The notes below the pieces were generated by a model. The model worked only from the letters and a program-made list of their open reading frames with translations. It had not been told where the DNA came from and did not search any database. From positions 1,054,001 to 1,118,000 of the forward strand of contig NZ_CP053439.1 of NCBI RefSeq assembly GCF_000769405.2: 64,000 nt of DNA, given 5' to 3'. The DNA comes from Rhizobium brockwellii (GTDB lineage Bacteria; Pseudomonadota; Alphaproteobacteria; Rhizobiales; Rhizobiaceae). Below are positions 1 to 12,106 of this stretch, piece by piece; within the stretch, counting starts at the first letter, position 1, and each line of letters opens with the position of its first letter. A program made the position numbers and the translations under genes.

Positions 1-1364
1 CGGCACTCTACATCCTGCTTTTCGCCATCTGCGCCGCGACGCTCGTCTTCTATGTGACGGCGATGTCGGAGCGGCTGCTGACAGGCCAGATCCGCGACGC
101 CGTCAGGCAGGAGGTGGAGCAGGTGCAGCGCGCCTTTGACACCGGCGGCATGAACCTTCTGCTGCGCACGATGGAGCGACGTGCCCGCCAGCCGGGCGCC
201 AACCTCTACATCATCGCCGGTCCCTCGGGCGATATTCTCGCCGGCAACGTCGCCTCGGTGCAGCCGGGTGTCTTCGAGGAGATCGGCTGGACCTCCGCGC
301 CCTTCGGCTACCAGCGTTATACCGACAGCGGCGTCGAGCGCCGCCACAGGGCGATTGCCAATATCTTCGTGCTCGACAATGGTCTCAGAATCCTGATCGG
401 CCGTGACCTCGGCGATCCCGAGCGTTTCCGTCTGCTGGTGCGCCAGGCGCTGATGGTGGCCCTGGCGATCATGGGGCTCGGCGCCGTCATCATCTGGTTC
501 GCCATCGGCCGCAACGCGCTGAAACGCATCGACCGCATGTCGGATGCGAGCAAGAAGATCATGGCCGGCGACCTGTCACAGCGCCTGCCGGTGGGCGGAT
601 CCGGCGATGAATTCGACCGGTTGTCGATGTCTTTGAATACCATGCTGGAGCGCATCGAGAAGCTGAACGAGGGCCTGCGTCAGGTCTCCGACAACATCGC
701 CCACGATCTCAAAACGCCGCTGACGCGGCTGCGCAACAAGGCGGCCGATGCGCTCGATATCGCCGATGGCGAGACGCGGCGCACCGCGCTCGAAGGGATC
801 ATTTCCGAATCGGACCAGCTGATCCGCACCTTCAACGCCCTGTTGATGATCTCCCGCGTCGAGGCCGGATCGGTCGCAGCCGAGATGTCGCCGGTGGAGC
901 TTTCGGCCATCGTCTCCGATAGCGCCGAGCTTTACGAGCCGGCGGCGGAGGAGGCAGGGCTCGGCCTGAGCTTCAGCATCGAGCCCGATGTCGAGGTGCA
1001 GGGCAATCGCGAGCTGATCGGCCAGGCAATCTTCAACCTGCTCGACAATGCCATCAAATATTCCTCCGATACCGAAGGGGCGGGCAAGGTGTCGCTGAAG
1101 CTTTCCCGCCGCCCGGATGGCATCTGCCTCTCGGTCGCCGACCATGGGCCCGGCGTTCCGGCCGACAGGCGCGACGACGTGGTGAAGCGCTTCGTCCGCC
1201 TCGATGAAAGCCGGTCGAAGCCGGGAACGGGGCTCGGGCTTTCGCTGGTGGAAGCGGTGATGGAGTTGCACAACGGCCGGTTGGAACTCTCCGACACCGA
1301 TCCCGACAAACCCGAAAAGCGCGGATTGACCGTCAGCATGATCTTCCCCGCCAAGGCTGCCTGA
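1..1364 (+). CDS. Two-component sensor histidine kinase (5' end missing)
   Basis: The open frame already runs at the window edge. Codons from base 3 encode a hydrophobic transmembrane segment ahead of any start codon, so the true start lies upstream. A periplasmic stretch follows, then a second membrane helix (about bases 450-520), a HAMP linker and a HisKA box with the phospho-acceptor histidine codon at 702 (motif AHDLKTPLTRLR). The ATPase domain has an N box (LLDNAIKYS), a G1 box (DHGPGVP) and a G2 box (GTGLGLSL). This is the layout of a membrane-bound kinase that phosphorylates a response regulator, whose gene is probably just upstream and out of view. The signal sensed cannot be told from sequence. 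glnE follows after a 235-base gap containing a dispersed repeat. Confidence 0.9.
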   Translation, partial: ALYILLFAICAATLVFYVTAMSERLLTGQIRDAVRQEVEQVQRAFDTGGMNLLLRTMERRARQPGANLYIIAGPSGDILAGNVASVQPGVFEEIGWTSAPFGYQRYTDSGVERRHRAIANIFVLDNGLRILIGRDLGDPERFRLLVRQALMVALAIMGLGAVIIWFAIGRNALKRIDRMSDASKKIMAGDLSQRLPVGGSGDEFDRLSMSLNTMLERIEKLNEGLRQVSDNIAHDLKTPLTRLRNKAADALDIADGETRRTALEGIISESDQLIRTFNALLMISRVEAGSVAAEMSPVELSAIVSDSAELYEPAAEEAGLGLSFSIEPDVEVQGNRELIGQAIFNLLDNAIKYSSDTEGAGKVSLKLSRRPDGICLSVADHGPGVPADRRDDVVKRFVRLDESRSKPGTGLGLSLVEAVMELHNGRLELSDTDPDKPEKRGLTVSMIFPAKAA

Positions 1365-1477
1365 TTGCCGAGACCGATGATCGGCTGAATCGCGTATTGG
1401 CGGTTTTCCACCAAGACCCTAGTTTAATGCTGATCGAAGGAGGCGTTCCCGCGATTCTGCGTGGTCGTTTCCCTCGA

Positions 1478-1579
1478 GCATGTCGCGCAAAACTGTGCAG
1501 CGGTTTTGCGATAACGGCATGCGTAAAACAAAGGCTTAAAGCGCAAGGAGCGAATCTGAAAGATCGCGATGCGCTTTAG
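1478..1579 (+). repeat. Dispersed intergenic repeat, family A (copy 1)
   Basis: About 100 bases that recur, diverged, at 48253-48354. Shared blocks include a start like ATGTCGC-CAAAA-TGTGCAG, a middle like AAAG-CTTAAAGC and an end GCGATGCGCTTTAG. The copy contains small hairpins (for example around GCAAAACTGTGCAGCGGTTTTGC). It fits the short mosaic palindromic elements scattered between rhizobial genes. It occupies most of the gap between the kinase and glnE, and a 60-codon open frame here is not credible. Confidence 0.6.
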
Positions 1580-1599
1580 GTGCTAAAGCAGGAGAGCGC

Positions 1600-4557
1600 A
1601 TGCTGACGAAATCGACGCATGGTCTGAAGGATGTCGCTGAAGGGCTGCTGCGTCCGCTGAACCAGACGGAGCTGAAGCTGGCGCTGGCCGACCTTCAGGA
1701 GGCCGGCGGACACGAGCCGTCGGTGGCTGCGATGCTGAAGACGGAAGGGCCGCTTCGCGATTTCATCGCGGCCGTGCTGACGCTGTCGCCTTATCTGCGC
1801 GAAATCGTCAATCTCGATCCCGTCATCCTCGCTGGTGCCATCACCCAACCGTTGGAGCCGCAGATCGAGGCGCTGGTTGCCGAGGCGCGGCGCTGCTGGC
1901 AACGGGACGGCGAGGGGGCGGCGCCTTCGGAATCCGTGGTGATGAGCAGGCTGCGTATCATCAAGCGCAAGGTGGCCTTCCTGGTCGCTCTCGCCGATCT
2001 CGCGCGCATTTTCGACGGGCGGGCGACGACGGCCTGGCTGAGCGAGCTGGCCGAAGCTTCGGTTGCCGCCGCGATCGACCATTTGCTGCTTTCGGCGCAT
2101 GAGGGTGGAAAGCTGCGGCTGCGGGATGTGGCGGCGCCGAGCGATGGCTCCGGGCTGATCGTGCTCGGCATGGGCAAACTCGGCGCATCCGAACTCAACT
2201 ATTCCTCCGATATCGATCTCGTCGTCGTGTTCGACGAACAGGCTGGCATCGTGCCTGACCCCGATGACGCGATCGAGATCTTCCCCAGGATGATGCGGCG
2301 GCTGGTGCGCATCCTGCAGGAGCGGACAGCGGACGGCTACGTTTTCCGCACCGATCTCAGATTGCGCCCCGATCCCGGCTCGACGCCGCTGGCGATCCCG
2401 GTCGATGCGGCGATGATCTATTATGAGGGCAGGGGCCAGAACTGGGAACGGGCGGCCTTCATCAAGGCGCGCGCCGTTGCCGGCGACTTGACCGCGGGCG
2501 GAGATTTCCTGCGCGGGCTCGCCCCTTTCGTCTTCCGCAAATATCTCGACTACGCGGCGATTGCCGATATCCATTCGATCAAGCGGCAGATCCATGCGCA
2601 TAAGGGCCACGGTGCCATTGCGGTCAAAGGCCATAACGTCAAGCTCGGCCGTGGCGGCATTCGCGAGATCGAATTCTTCGTCCAGACGCAGCAGCTGATC
2701 GCCGGCGGCCGCATGCCGGCCTTGCGCGGCCGGGCGACCGAGGAAACGCTCGGTGAACTCACCAAGGCGAAATGGATCGATGCGGAGACCCGTGACGAAC
2801 TGACGGAGGCCTACTGGTTCCTGCGCGATGTCGAGCATCGCATTCAGATGGTGCGCGACGAGCAGACCCACCTGCTGCCTGAGACGGATGCCGACCTGAA
2901 GCGCATCGCCTTCATGATGGGCTTTTCCGACACGCCGAGCTTCTCCGAACGGCTGGTCGGCGTGCTGAAGACGGTCGAGCGGCGTTATGCCCATCTTTTC
3001 GAGCAGGAGAGCAGGCTTTCCACAGACACCGGAAATCTCGTCTTCACGGGCCAGGGCGACGACCCGGACACGCTGGAGACGCTAAAGAAACTCGGTTTTA
3101 CCAGACCGTCGGATATTTCCCGCATCATCCGCACCTGGCACTACGGCCGCTACCGGGCGACGCAATCGGTCGAGGCGCGTGAAAGGCTGACGGAGCTGGC
3201 GCCGCAGCTCCTGCGGGTCTTCGGCGAAAGCAAACGCGCCGACGAGGCGCTGTTGCGCTTCGACAGCTTCATCTCGGGCCTTCCCTCCGGCATCCAGCTG
3301 TTCTCGCTGCTCGGCAGCAACCCGGCGCTGCTGTCGCTGATCGTCAACATCATGTCCTCGGCACCCCGGCTTGCCGAGGTGATCGCCGCCAAGCCGCATG
3401 TCTTCGACGGCATGCTCGATCCCGGCCTGATGGCCGAGCTGCCGACGCGCGATTATCTCGGCGAGCGGCTGAAGGGCTCGCTTGCCCAGGCCCGCCACTA
3501 CGAAGAGGTGCTCGACCGGCTGCGCATCTTCGCCGCCGAGCAGCGCTTCCTGATCGGCATCCGCCTGCTCACAGGCGTGATCAACGGCGTGATGGCGGCA
3601 CGCGCCTTCACCCATCTCGCCGACCTCATCATTGCGGCGGCACTCGATGCCGTGGTCGGCGAGATGCGGGCCGCGCACGGCGACTATCCCGGCGGGCGTA
3701 TCGCGGTCGCCGGCATGGGCAAGCTCGGCAGCTTCGAGCTGACGGCCGGTTCCGACATCGATCTGATCCTGCTCTATGATTATGACGATGCGGCCTCGGA
3801 ATCCGATGGGCCGAAGCCGCTCGATGCGACGCGTTACTTCACCCGCATCACCCAGAGGCTGATGGCCGCCTTGTCGGCGCCGACCGCCGAAGGCGTGCTC
3901 TACGAGGTCGACATGCGGCTGCGCCCATCCGGCAACAAAGGGCCGGTCGCCACCCGCATCAATGCCTTCGGCAAATATCAGCGCGAAGAGGCATGGACCT
4001 GGGAGCATATGGCGCTCAGCCGCGCCCGGCTGATTTGCGGTAATGAGAGCCTGATCGCCGAGGCGGAACATATCGTCCGCGAGGTGCTGTCGGCCGATCG
4101 CGATATTGCCAAGGTGGCGCATGATGTCGCCGAGATGCGCGAACTGATCGACAAGGAAAAGCCGCCCTCCGGCCCGTGGGACCTGAAGCTCATTCCCGGC
4201 GGCGTCATCGATCTCGAATTCATCGCCCAATATCTCGCGCTGATCGCGCCGACCAGGGGCGTCGGCATTGCCGTCAATGGGATGAGTACAGGCGAGGCCC
4301 TGAAACTGCTGGGCGACCGGCTGATGGCAACAGTCGATCTCGACATATGCCTCGAGGCTTTCGCGCTTTATACCGGCCTTTCGCAACTGATCCGCCTCTC
4401 CATCGACGGCCTGTTCGATCCGCAGGAGGCGCCGGCGGGCCTCGTCGAACTCGTCTGCCGCGCCGGCGACTGCCCTGACATCAAGACGCTGGAAGCGGAG
4501 GTGAAGCGGCTTTCGAGAGCAGTTCGGAAAATATTCCTGAATGTCGTGAAGGCCTAG
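1600..4557 (+). CDS. glnE: Bifunctional glutamine synthetase adenylyltransferase/deadenylyltransferase
   Basis: GlnE adds AMP to, and removes it from, glutamine synthetase, tuning nitrogen assimilation together with PII proteins. The 985-residue product has the normal full length and the duplicated nucleotidyltransferase design. The first catalytic core carries GMGKLGASELNYSSDIDL (residues about 188-205) and the second GMGKLGSFELTAGSDIDL (about 705-722); each ends in the metal-binding SDID. The ATG at 1600 follows a good ribosome site (CAGGAG, 7 bases away). A glnE-pleC neighbourhood matches what I recall of the Sinorhizobium meliloti chromosome. Confidence 0.97.
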   Translation: MLTKSTHGLKDVAEGLLRPLNQTELKLALADLQEAGGHEPSVAAMLKTEGPLRDFIAAVLTLSPYLREIVNLDPVILAGAITQPLEPQIEALVAEARRCWQRDGEGAAPSESVVMSRLRIIKRKVAFLVALADLARIFDGRATTAWLSELAEASVAAAIDHLLLSAHEGGKLRLRDVAAPSDGSGLIVLGMGKLGASELNYSSDIDLVVVFDEQAGIVPDPDDAIEIFPRMMRRLVRILQERTADGYVFRTDLRLRPDPGSTPLAIPVDAAMIYYEGRGQNWERAAFIKARAVAGDLTAGGDFLRGLAPFVFRKYLDYAAIADIHSIKRQIHAHKGHGAIAVKGHNVKLGRGGIREIEFFVQTQQLIAGGRMPALRGRATEETLGELTKAKWIDAETRDELTEAYWFLRDVEHRIQMVRDEQTHLLPETDADLKRIAFMMGFSDTPSFSERLVGVLKTVERRYAHLFEQESRLSTDTGNLVFTGQGDDPDTLETLKKLGFTRPSDISRIIRTWHYGRYRATQSVEARERLTELAPQLLRVFGESKRADEALLRFDSFISGLPSGIQLFSLLGSNPALLSLIVNIMSSAPRLAEVIAAKPHVFDGMLDPGLMAELPTRDYLGERLKGSLAQARHYEEVLDRLRIFAAEQRFLIGIRLLTGVINGVMAARAFTHLADLIIAAALDAVVGEMRAAHGDYPGGRIAVAGMGKLGSFELTAGSDIDLILLYDYDDAASESDGPKPLDATRYFTRITQRLMAALSAPTAEGVLYEVDMRLRPSGNKGPVATRINAFGKYQREEAWTWEHMALSRARLICGNESLIAEAEHIVREVLSADRDIAKVAHDVAEMRELIDKEKPPSGPWDLKLIPGGVIDLEFIAQYLALIAPTRGVGIAVNGMSTGEALKLLGDRLMATVDLDICLEAFALYTGLSQLIRLSIDGLFDPQEAPAGLVELVCRAGDCPDIKTLEAEVKRLSRAVRKIFLNVVKA

Positions 4558-4652
4558 CAATTCCAGCGACTGCGAGGATTATCTCGAGCATGGCCTGTCG
4601 GATTCGCCTTCGGCCAGTCGTCTTCAGGACAGGCAAGCTAGGGAGAACGACA

Positions 4653-5303
4653 ATGACGATTACCATTACCGCCTTTGAACGGTCGCCCGATCGCGGCAGG
4701 GGTTTGGCGCGCGACATGCGCATTCGCTGGGCGCTCGAAGAAGTGGATCAACCTTACGACGTTCGTCTTGTTTCGTTCAAGACGATGAGAGAACCCGCGC
4801 ATCTGGCACTTCAGCCTTTCGGGCAGATCCCGACCTATGAAGAAGGCGATCTCGCTTTATTCGAGTCCGGCGCCATCGTCTTCCATATCGGCGAGCGCCA
4901 TGCGGGCCTGCTGCCGGACGACGCGAATGCCCGGGCACGCGCGCTCACATGGATGTTTGCCGCGCTCAACACGGTGGAACCACCGATCTTCGACCGCGCT
5001 CTCGTCATGATCCTCGAGCGCGACAAGCCTTGGTACGAGCATCGCCTTTCCGCCCTTGAGGACAGCATCCGGAAGCGGCTGATCGACCTCTCCCGCCGTC
5101 TTGGCGATGCCGACTGGCTCGATGGTGCGTTCAGCGCCGGCGACCTGCTGATGGTGTCGGTGCTGCTCAGGTTGAAGGGATCTGCCATACTGGAGGAATA
5201 TTCGAACCTCTCCGCCTATGTCGCCCGGGCCGAAGCGCGGCCGGCATATAAGCGTGCTTTCGCCGCTCAGCTGGCGGTTTTCACCGCCGCATCGGCCGGC
5301 TAA
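4653..5303 (+). CDS. Glutathione S-transferase family protein
   Basis: A 216-residue cytosolic protein. The N-terminal half has the thioredoxin-like GST fold pattern, ending in the PFGQIPTYEEGDLALFESGAI region typical of the glutathione site. The C-terminal half is an all-helical GST domain. I chose the ATG at 4653 because it follows AGGGAGAACG; an in-frame start at 4590 lacks this and would add residues unlike a GST. Substrate unknown: it may conjugate glutathione to electrophiles or act in stress protection. It is convergent with pleC (12-base gap). Confidence 0.88.
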   Translation: MTITITAFERSPDRGRGLARDMRIRWALEEVDQPYDVRLVSFKTMREPAHLALQPFGQIPTYEEGDLALFESGAIVFHIGERHAGLLPDDANARARALTWMFAALNTVEPPIFDRALVMILERDKPWYEHRLSALEDSIRKRLIDLSRRLGDADWLDGAFSAGDLLMVSVLLRLKGSAILEEYSNLSAYVARAEARPAYKRAFAAQLAVFTAASAG

Positions 5304-5315
5304 ATGAGGTCGGCT

Positions 5316-7625
<2,310 letters not shown>

Positions 7626-7817
7626 CTCTTCGCCTTGTCCCTCATGTGATTCGCGCGCCGCTCGCTCGAACCTGACCTAGAGAATCATGGGTGATTCGCC
7701 TTGTCCAGAGGCAAAGGTAAAAATCCGTTAACTATTTATAATTTCGGGCTTTTCCAGGTGATTCGAGATGCTGGGCGACCGGCCGCCGAATTTCTCGTGA
7801 TGGCCGGTCGAAGCAAA

Positions 7818-10466
7818 TTACCCTTTAAGCGTGCGCTCGACGATATCGCGCACGTCGGTCGAAAGATCGGCGGCTCGCTCGATCTCGATCAGCGCCGAGC
7901 GGGCGTGATCGGCTCGCACGGGTTCGAGCGACCGCCAGGAGCGCATCGAGGTGAGAATGCGGGCGGCAAGCTGCGGATTGCGCCCGTCGATATCGAGAAT
8001 CTGATCCGCGAGGAAACGATAGCCTTCGCCGTCGGCGCGGCCGAATCCGGTCGGGTTGGCAAAGGCGAAGGTGCCGACCAGCGATCGCATCCGGTTCGGA
8101 TTGGTGCGCTTGAAGAGTGGATCGTCCATCAGGGCGCGGACCCGTCCCAGGGTTTCTGCGCCCGGAATGCCGGCCTGGATCGCGAACCATTTGTCGATGA
8201 CGAGCGCGTTTTCCGCGAAGCGGTCACGGAAGGTGGCGAGCGCCTCGCTCGTCTCCGCGCTGTCGGGGAAGCGATGGGCGAGGATCATCAGCGCATGGCT
8301 GAGATCGGTCATGTTGTTGGCCGCATCGAAGGCAGCCTTGGCGCGCGCCGGCGTCTGTTCGGCATGCGAGAGGTAGGTGAGGGCGCTATTGCGCAGCGCC
8401 CGCAGGCCGGCGCTCTTCGCATCCGGGTTGAAATCGCCTGATGTCGTCATCGCTGCGTAGAGGCCGGCAAAGACATCCTTTCCGGCATCGGCGATCTGTT
8501 TCAGGACCGCCTGCCGGCCGGCATGGATGGCATCGGGATCGTTGTTGCCGCCAAGTTCCCGGGCGATATCGGATTCGCTCGGCAGAGCCAGCGCCTGGGC
8601 ACGGAAGGCAGGCTCGAGGCTCTCGTCGGCGGCGGCGGCAATCAGCGTCTCGACGAAGGTCGCCTCGCAGGCGACTGGCTTGCCCTCGCGGGCGTCGCGT
8701 GCCGCTTTCAGCAGGTTCGGCAGCGCCAGATCGGTTAGCGCCTGCCAGCGGGCGAAATGATCGGTCTCATGGCGGGCGAGATGGGCAAGATCGGCCGGGC
8801 TCTGATCGAAATGCAGGTTGATCGGCGCCGAGAAGCTGCGGTTGATCGAAACGACCGGCCGCGAGCCAATGCCATGGAACACGGCCGTCTGCGTGCGGCC
8901 GGTGAGATGCAGCACCTCGCCGGCATATTCCGCGCCGTCGACCGAGGTCGGCTCGATCTTGCCGCCGTTTTCGCCAAACAGCGCGAGGCTGAGCGGAATA
9001 TGCATCGGCTCCTTGCTCGCCTGGCCGGGCGTTGCCGGGATCATCTGTTCGAGCGACAGGGTGAAGCTCGCGGCCGCCGCATCATAGCTGCCCGATGCGG
9101 TGACGAGCGGCGTGCCGGCCTGATGGTACCAGAGCGAAAATTGCGTGAGGTCGCGTCCGCTTGCATCCTCGAAGCATTTGACGAAATCCTCGATCGTCAC
9201 GGCCTCACCGTCATGGCGGTCGAAATAGAGGTCCATGCCTTTCTTGAAGCCGTCCTTGCCGAGCAGCGTCGCGATCATGCGCGTGACTTCGCTGCCCTTT
9301 TCGTAGACGGTCGTCGTGTAGAAATTGTTGATCTCGCGATATGTCGTCGGCCGCACCGGGTGGGCGAGCGGGCCGCCATCTTCCGGGAACTGCTCCGATT
9401 TCAGGTGGCGCACTTCGGCGATGCGCTTGACGGCGCGCGAGCGTTGGTCGGAAGAGAATTCGTGGTCGCGATAGACCGTCAGGCCCTCCTTGAGGCACAG
9501 CTGGAACCAGTCCCGGCAGGTGATGCGGTTGCCGGTCCAGTTGTGGAAATATTCATGCGCGATGATTGTCTCGATATTGGCATAGTCGGCATCGGTGGCG
9601 ATCTCTGGATCGGCAAGGACGTATTTGTCGTTGAAGACGTTGAGGCCCTTGTTCTCCATCGCGCCCATGTTGAAGTCGGAGACGGCGACGATCATGAAGA
9701 TGTCGAGATCGTATTCGCGGCCGAACCTCTCTTCGTCCCACTTCATCGAGCGTTTCAGCGCGTCCATGGCATAGGCTGCGCGCGGCTCCTTGCCGTGCTC
9801 GACATAGATCTTCAGCACGACTTCGCGGCCGGACATGGTTGTGAACGTGTCTTCGACGACGCCGAGATCGCCGGCGACGAGCGCAAAGAGATAGCTCGGC
9901 TTCGGATGCGGATCGAACCAGGCGGCGAAATGTTTGCCGGGGCCGTAGCCGGCGCCGCCGAGGAAGTTGCCGTTCGACAAAAGCAGCGGGTTGGCGTCCT
10001 TGTCGGCGATGATGTTGACCGTGAACGGCGCAAGCACGTCGGGCCGGTCGGGGAAATAGGTGATGCGGCGGAAACCCTCCGCCTCGCACTGCGTGCAGTA
10101 GATGCCGCCGGTGCGGTAAAGACCCATCAGCTTGGTGTTGGCCTCAGGGTTGATGACGGTGGTGATCGTCAGTTCGAACGGCGCACTCTCCGGCAGATCG
10201 CGCACCGTCAGGTTTTCCGGTGCTGCGTCGTAACGCGAAGGGTCCAGCTCCACCTGGTCGAGCAGCAGCCCCGACAGCGTCAGTTCGTCGCCGTCGAGAA
10301 CGATCGGCGCTGCCGGATCGGCGCCCGGGCGACGATGAAAGATCAGACGCGCCTCGACCTTTGTCTCCGTCGGGTCGAGTTCGAAGGTCAGGTCCACACG
10401 TTCCAGCACGAAGTCGGTGGGACGGTAATCTGCCAGATGAATGACCTGGCCGGTATCTGTTCGCAT
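7818..10466 (-). CDS. pepN: Aminopeptidase N (M1 metallopeptidase)
   Basis: PepN is a cytosolic zinc enzyme that removes N-terminal residues from peptides in protein turnover. The 882-residue product is close to the usual length. The substrate-anchoring GAMEN motif is at 268-272. The zinc site is HEYFH at 304-308 with Glu327 as third ligand, giving the exact HEx2Hx18E spacing. The ATG at 10466 is preceded by CAGGAA. It lies downstream of the MCP-like gene on the same strand, but the 188-base gap suggests its own promoter. Confidence 0.97.
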   Translation of the reverse strand: MRTDTGQVIHLADYRPTDFVLERVDLTFELDPTETKVEARLIFHRRPGADPAAPIVLDGDELTLSGLLLDQVELDPSRYDAAPENLTVRDLPESAPFELTITTVINPEANTKLMGLYRTGGIYCTQCEAEGFRRITYFPDRPDVLAPFTVNIIADKDANPLLLSNGNFLGGAGYGPGKHFAAWFDPHPKPSYLFALVAGDLGVVEDTFTTMSGREVVLKIYVEHGKEPRAAYAMDALKRSMKWDEERFGREYDLDIFMIVAVSDFNMGAMENKGLNVFNDKYVLADPEIATDADYANIETIIAHEYFHNWTGNRITCRDWFQLCLKEGLTVYRDHEFSSDQRSRAVKRIAEVRHLKSEQFPEDGGPLAHPVRPTTYREINNFYTTTVYEKGSEVTRMIATLLGKDGFKKGMDLYFDRHDGEAVTIEDFVKCFEDASGRDLTQFSLWYHQAGTPLVTASGSYDAAAASFTLSLEQMIPATPGQASKEPMHIPLSLALFGENGGKIEPTSVDGAEYAGEVLHLTGRTQTAVFHGIGSRPVVSINRSFSAPINLHFDQSPADLAHLARHETDHFARWQALTDLALPNLLKAARDAREGKPVACEATFVETLIAAAADESLEPAFRAQALALPSESDIARELGGNNDPDAIHAGRQAVLKQIADAGKDVFAGLYAAMTTSGDFNPDAKSAGLRALRNSALTYLSHAEQTPARAKAAFDAANNMTDLSHALMILAHRFPDSAETSEALATFRDRFAENALVIDKWFAIQAGIPGAETLGRVRALMDDPLFKRTNPNRMRSLVGTFAFANPTGFGRADGEGYRFLADQILDIDGRNPQLAARILTSMRSWRSLEPVRADHARSALIEIERAADLSTDVRDIVERTLKG

Positions 10467-10654
10467 GGTGTTTCCTGAAGACCGTTATTTGACAACCGCG
10501 GAATACAGAGGCGGGCGCACTCTGCCATAAATTTTGCGGGGAATGATTACATTAAAGTCTGAACTAAAGTTAAAGCAAATTGCCCGCGAACACCAAGTTA
10601 GCGGGCAAAATATCTTATTGGAAACGAATGAACGCAGCTGAGGGGAGAAGATCT

Positions 10655-11764
10655 CTACTTCAGATTGAGCGCAGCCTTGATCGTCGCGTCATTTTCCGTC
10701 TGCTGCACGACGACACCGTACCAGCCGAGCCCGTCGTAATCCTCGTAGCCGAGGGTGCGCGCGAAGGCGACGATCGAGCCGTTATTGTCGTAGTAGCTGC
10801 CTTTCGCCTGACCGGACGGATTGGCGAGCGCGAAATGGGAAAAGAGCAAGGCGGGATTGGTGGTGGCGATGACCCGGCTTTTGCCGTCGAGCAGCATGAC
10901 CGTCGTTCTTTCCGCCAGCTGCGGCGGCAGGTTGGCCTCTTTCTCGACGATCGCCTGGCCCTGGTTCTGCCAGTCGAAATAGACGCCGAGCGTGCCGACC
11001 AGCCGACCGTCGAGCTTGCCCTCTTCGCGGATGCCTGTGGCATAGACGAGCGCATGCCTGGCGTCGTGGAGGGGGCTCGCTTTGACGTCATCGACGATAT
11101 AAGCGTCGCCGGAGGAGCAGGTCGACGCCGCGCGGAACCACGGATCGCCGGCAAGGCTCGTGCCTGCGATCTTGCGCTGGAACTTGGGATTGGCGGAAGC
11201 GATCACCTTGCCCGAGAGATCGGTCATGACGAGATCGAGATAGACGGTGTAGAAGCGGTTGATGGCGCCGAGACGCTCCGCCGCAAAGGCGACGGTTTCG
11301 CGGGCCGGGTTCTGCAGCGCCTGCCAGAGCGCCGGATCCGTCGCCCACCAGCGCACATCCGCCGTACGCTCGAAAAGATTGCGGACGATGAGCTGTACCA
11401 GCGTCTGTGCCAGATCGGTAAGGCGAACGCCCTCCATCTCCTCGACCAGCGAATCGGCCATGGCGCGGCTGAGGCCGATGCGGCCGAGCACATTGCTCTC
11501 GAACCTGCCGGTGATGTCGGTCGCGATCTGCGCCAGCCGCTGCACCTCGTTGGCAACGACCGCAAAGCCCTTTCCGGTCTCGCCGGCTCTGGCCGCTTCG
11601 ATCAGTGCATTGATCGCCAGCAGCTTGATCTGCTTGACGATATGGGTGTTGTCGGCGCTGAAGCGCTCGAGGTCGGTGCTGATGCCGTCGGTGACGACGC
11701 GCATGGAGCGCGGTGTCGCATTCTGCGACTGCGCAATGGTTTCGGCGCTAAGCGGCTTCATCAA
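10655..11764 (-). CDS. Soluble protein with partial MCP signalling hairpin and C-terminal cache-like sensor
   Basis: A 369-residue protein with no membrane segment or signal peptide. Residues about 40-90 match the descending half of a chemoreceptor signalling hairpin ([20 protein letters not shown] then [11 protein letters not shown]). The remaining ~230 residues look like a double-cache sensor (for example [20 protein letters not shown] and a late [11 protein letters not shown]). This reverses the usual receptor order, where the sensor comes first. The ascending half of the hairpin and the methylation helices are short or missing. It may signal to a CheA/CheW array from the cytoplasm or act as a decoy; the function is unknown. 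Confidence 0.7.
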   Translation of the reverse strand: MMKPLSAETIAQSQNATPRSMRVVTDGISTDLERFSADNTHIVKQIKLLAINALIEAARAGETGKGFAVVANEVQRLAQIATDITGRFESNVLGRIGLSRAMADSLVEEMEGVRLTDLAQTLVQLIVRNLFERTADVRWWATDPALWQALQNPARETVAFAAERLGAINRFYTVYLDLVMTDLSGKVIASANPKFQRKIAGTSLAGDPWFRAASTCSSGDAYIVDDVKASPLHDARHALVYATGIREEGKLDGRLVGTLGVYFDWQNQGQAIVEKEANLPPQLAERTTVMLLDGKSRVIATTNPALLFSHFALANPSGQAKGSYYDNNGSIVAFARTLGYEDYDGLGWYGVVVQQTENDATIKAALNLK

Positions 11765-12106
11765 ATGGGATCCTGGAAGGAGCGGGCAATTGTTCGTGTG
11801 GTGAAGAAAATTTCGAGATCAGCGATAAAAACGATGCTTGCCTATGGTTTTCAATTGGTTAACGCCGAGCGCCGCGAGACGAACATTTTCGGGGTGAATG
11901 GCTCAAAAAGGGAAATTTCACAGCCGTGGCGCATAAGCAGCACGGTTGAGCCTGCCGCCGAGGCGATTCGGCGATTCTCTGATGTTGCTTGCGGTTTTTT
12001 CGCCAATCGGATTTTTCTTTCGCTACGATGGATGACGTCACCCGCTGCGTTCCCGAGTCGAACGCGTCTCCCCGTTCCGGTTAAGTCAGTATCAAGAGCC
12101 AGGATC
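11765..12106. other. Divergent intergenic region (342 bases)
   Basis: Separates the MCP/cache gene (minus) from the DMT exporter (plus) and must hold both promoters. It is richer in A and T than the flanking genes. The only palindrome I note is TGACGTCA at 12033-12040. The plus frame stays open from 10580 to the exporter start, but that is an antisense shadow with no coding character of its own. Confidence 0.5.

Noticed and set aside
1397..1579. 60-codon frame between the kinase and glnE
   Set aside because: Lies inside the family-A repeat and has no ribosome site or conserved-looking product.
8757..10478. 573-codon plus-strand frame opposite pepN
   Set aside because: Same shadow composition; pepN on the other strand has complete catalytic motifs.
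10580..12106. Open plus-strand frame fused upstream of the DMT exporter (would give 821 residues)
   Set aside because: It is antisense to the MCP/cache gene, has no membrane or domain character and the exporter has its own start at 12107 with normal length.
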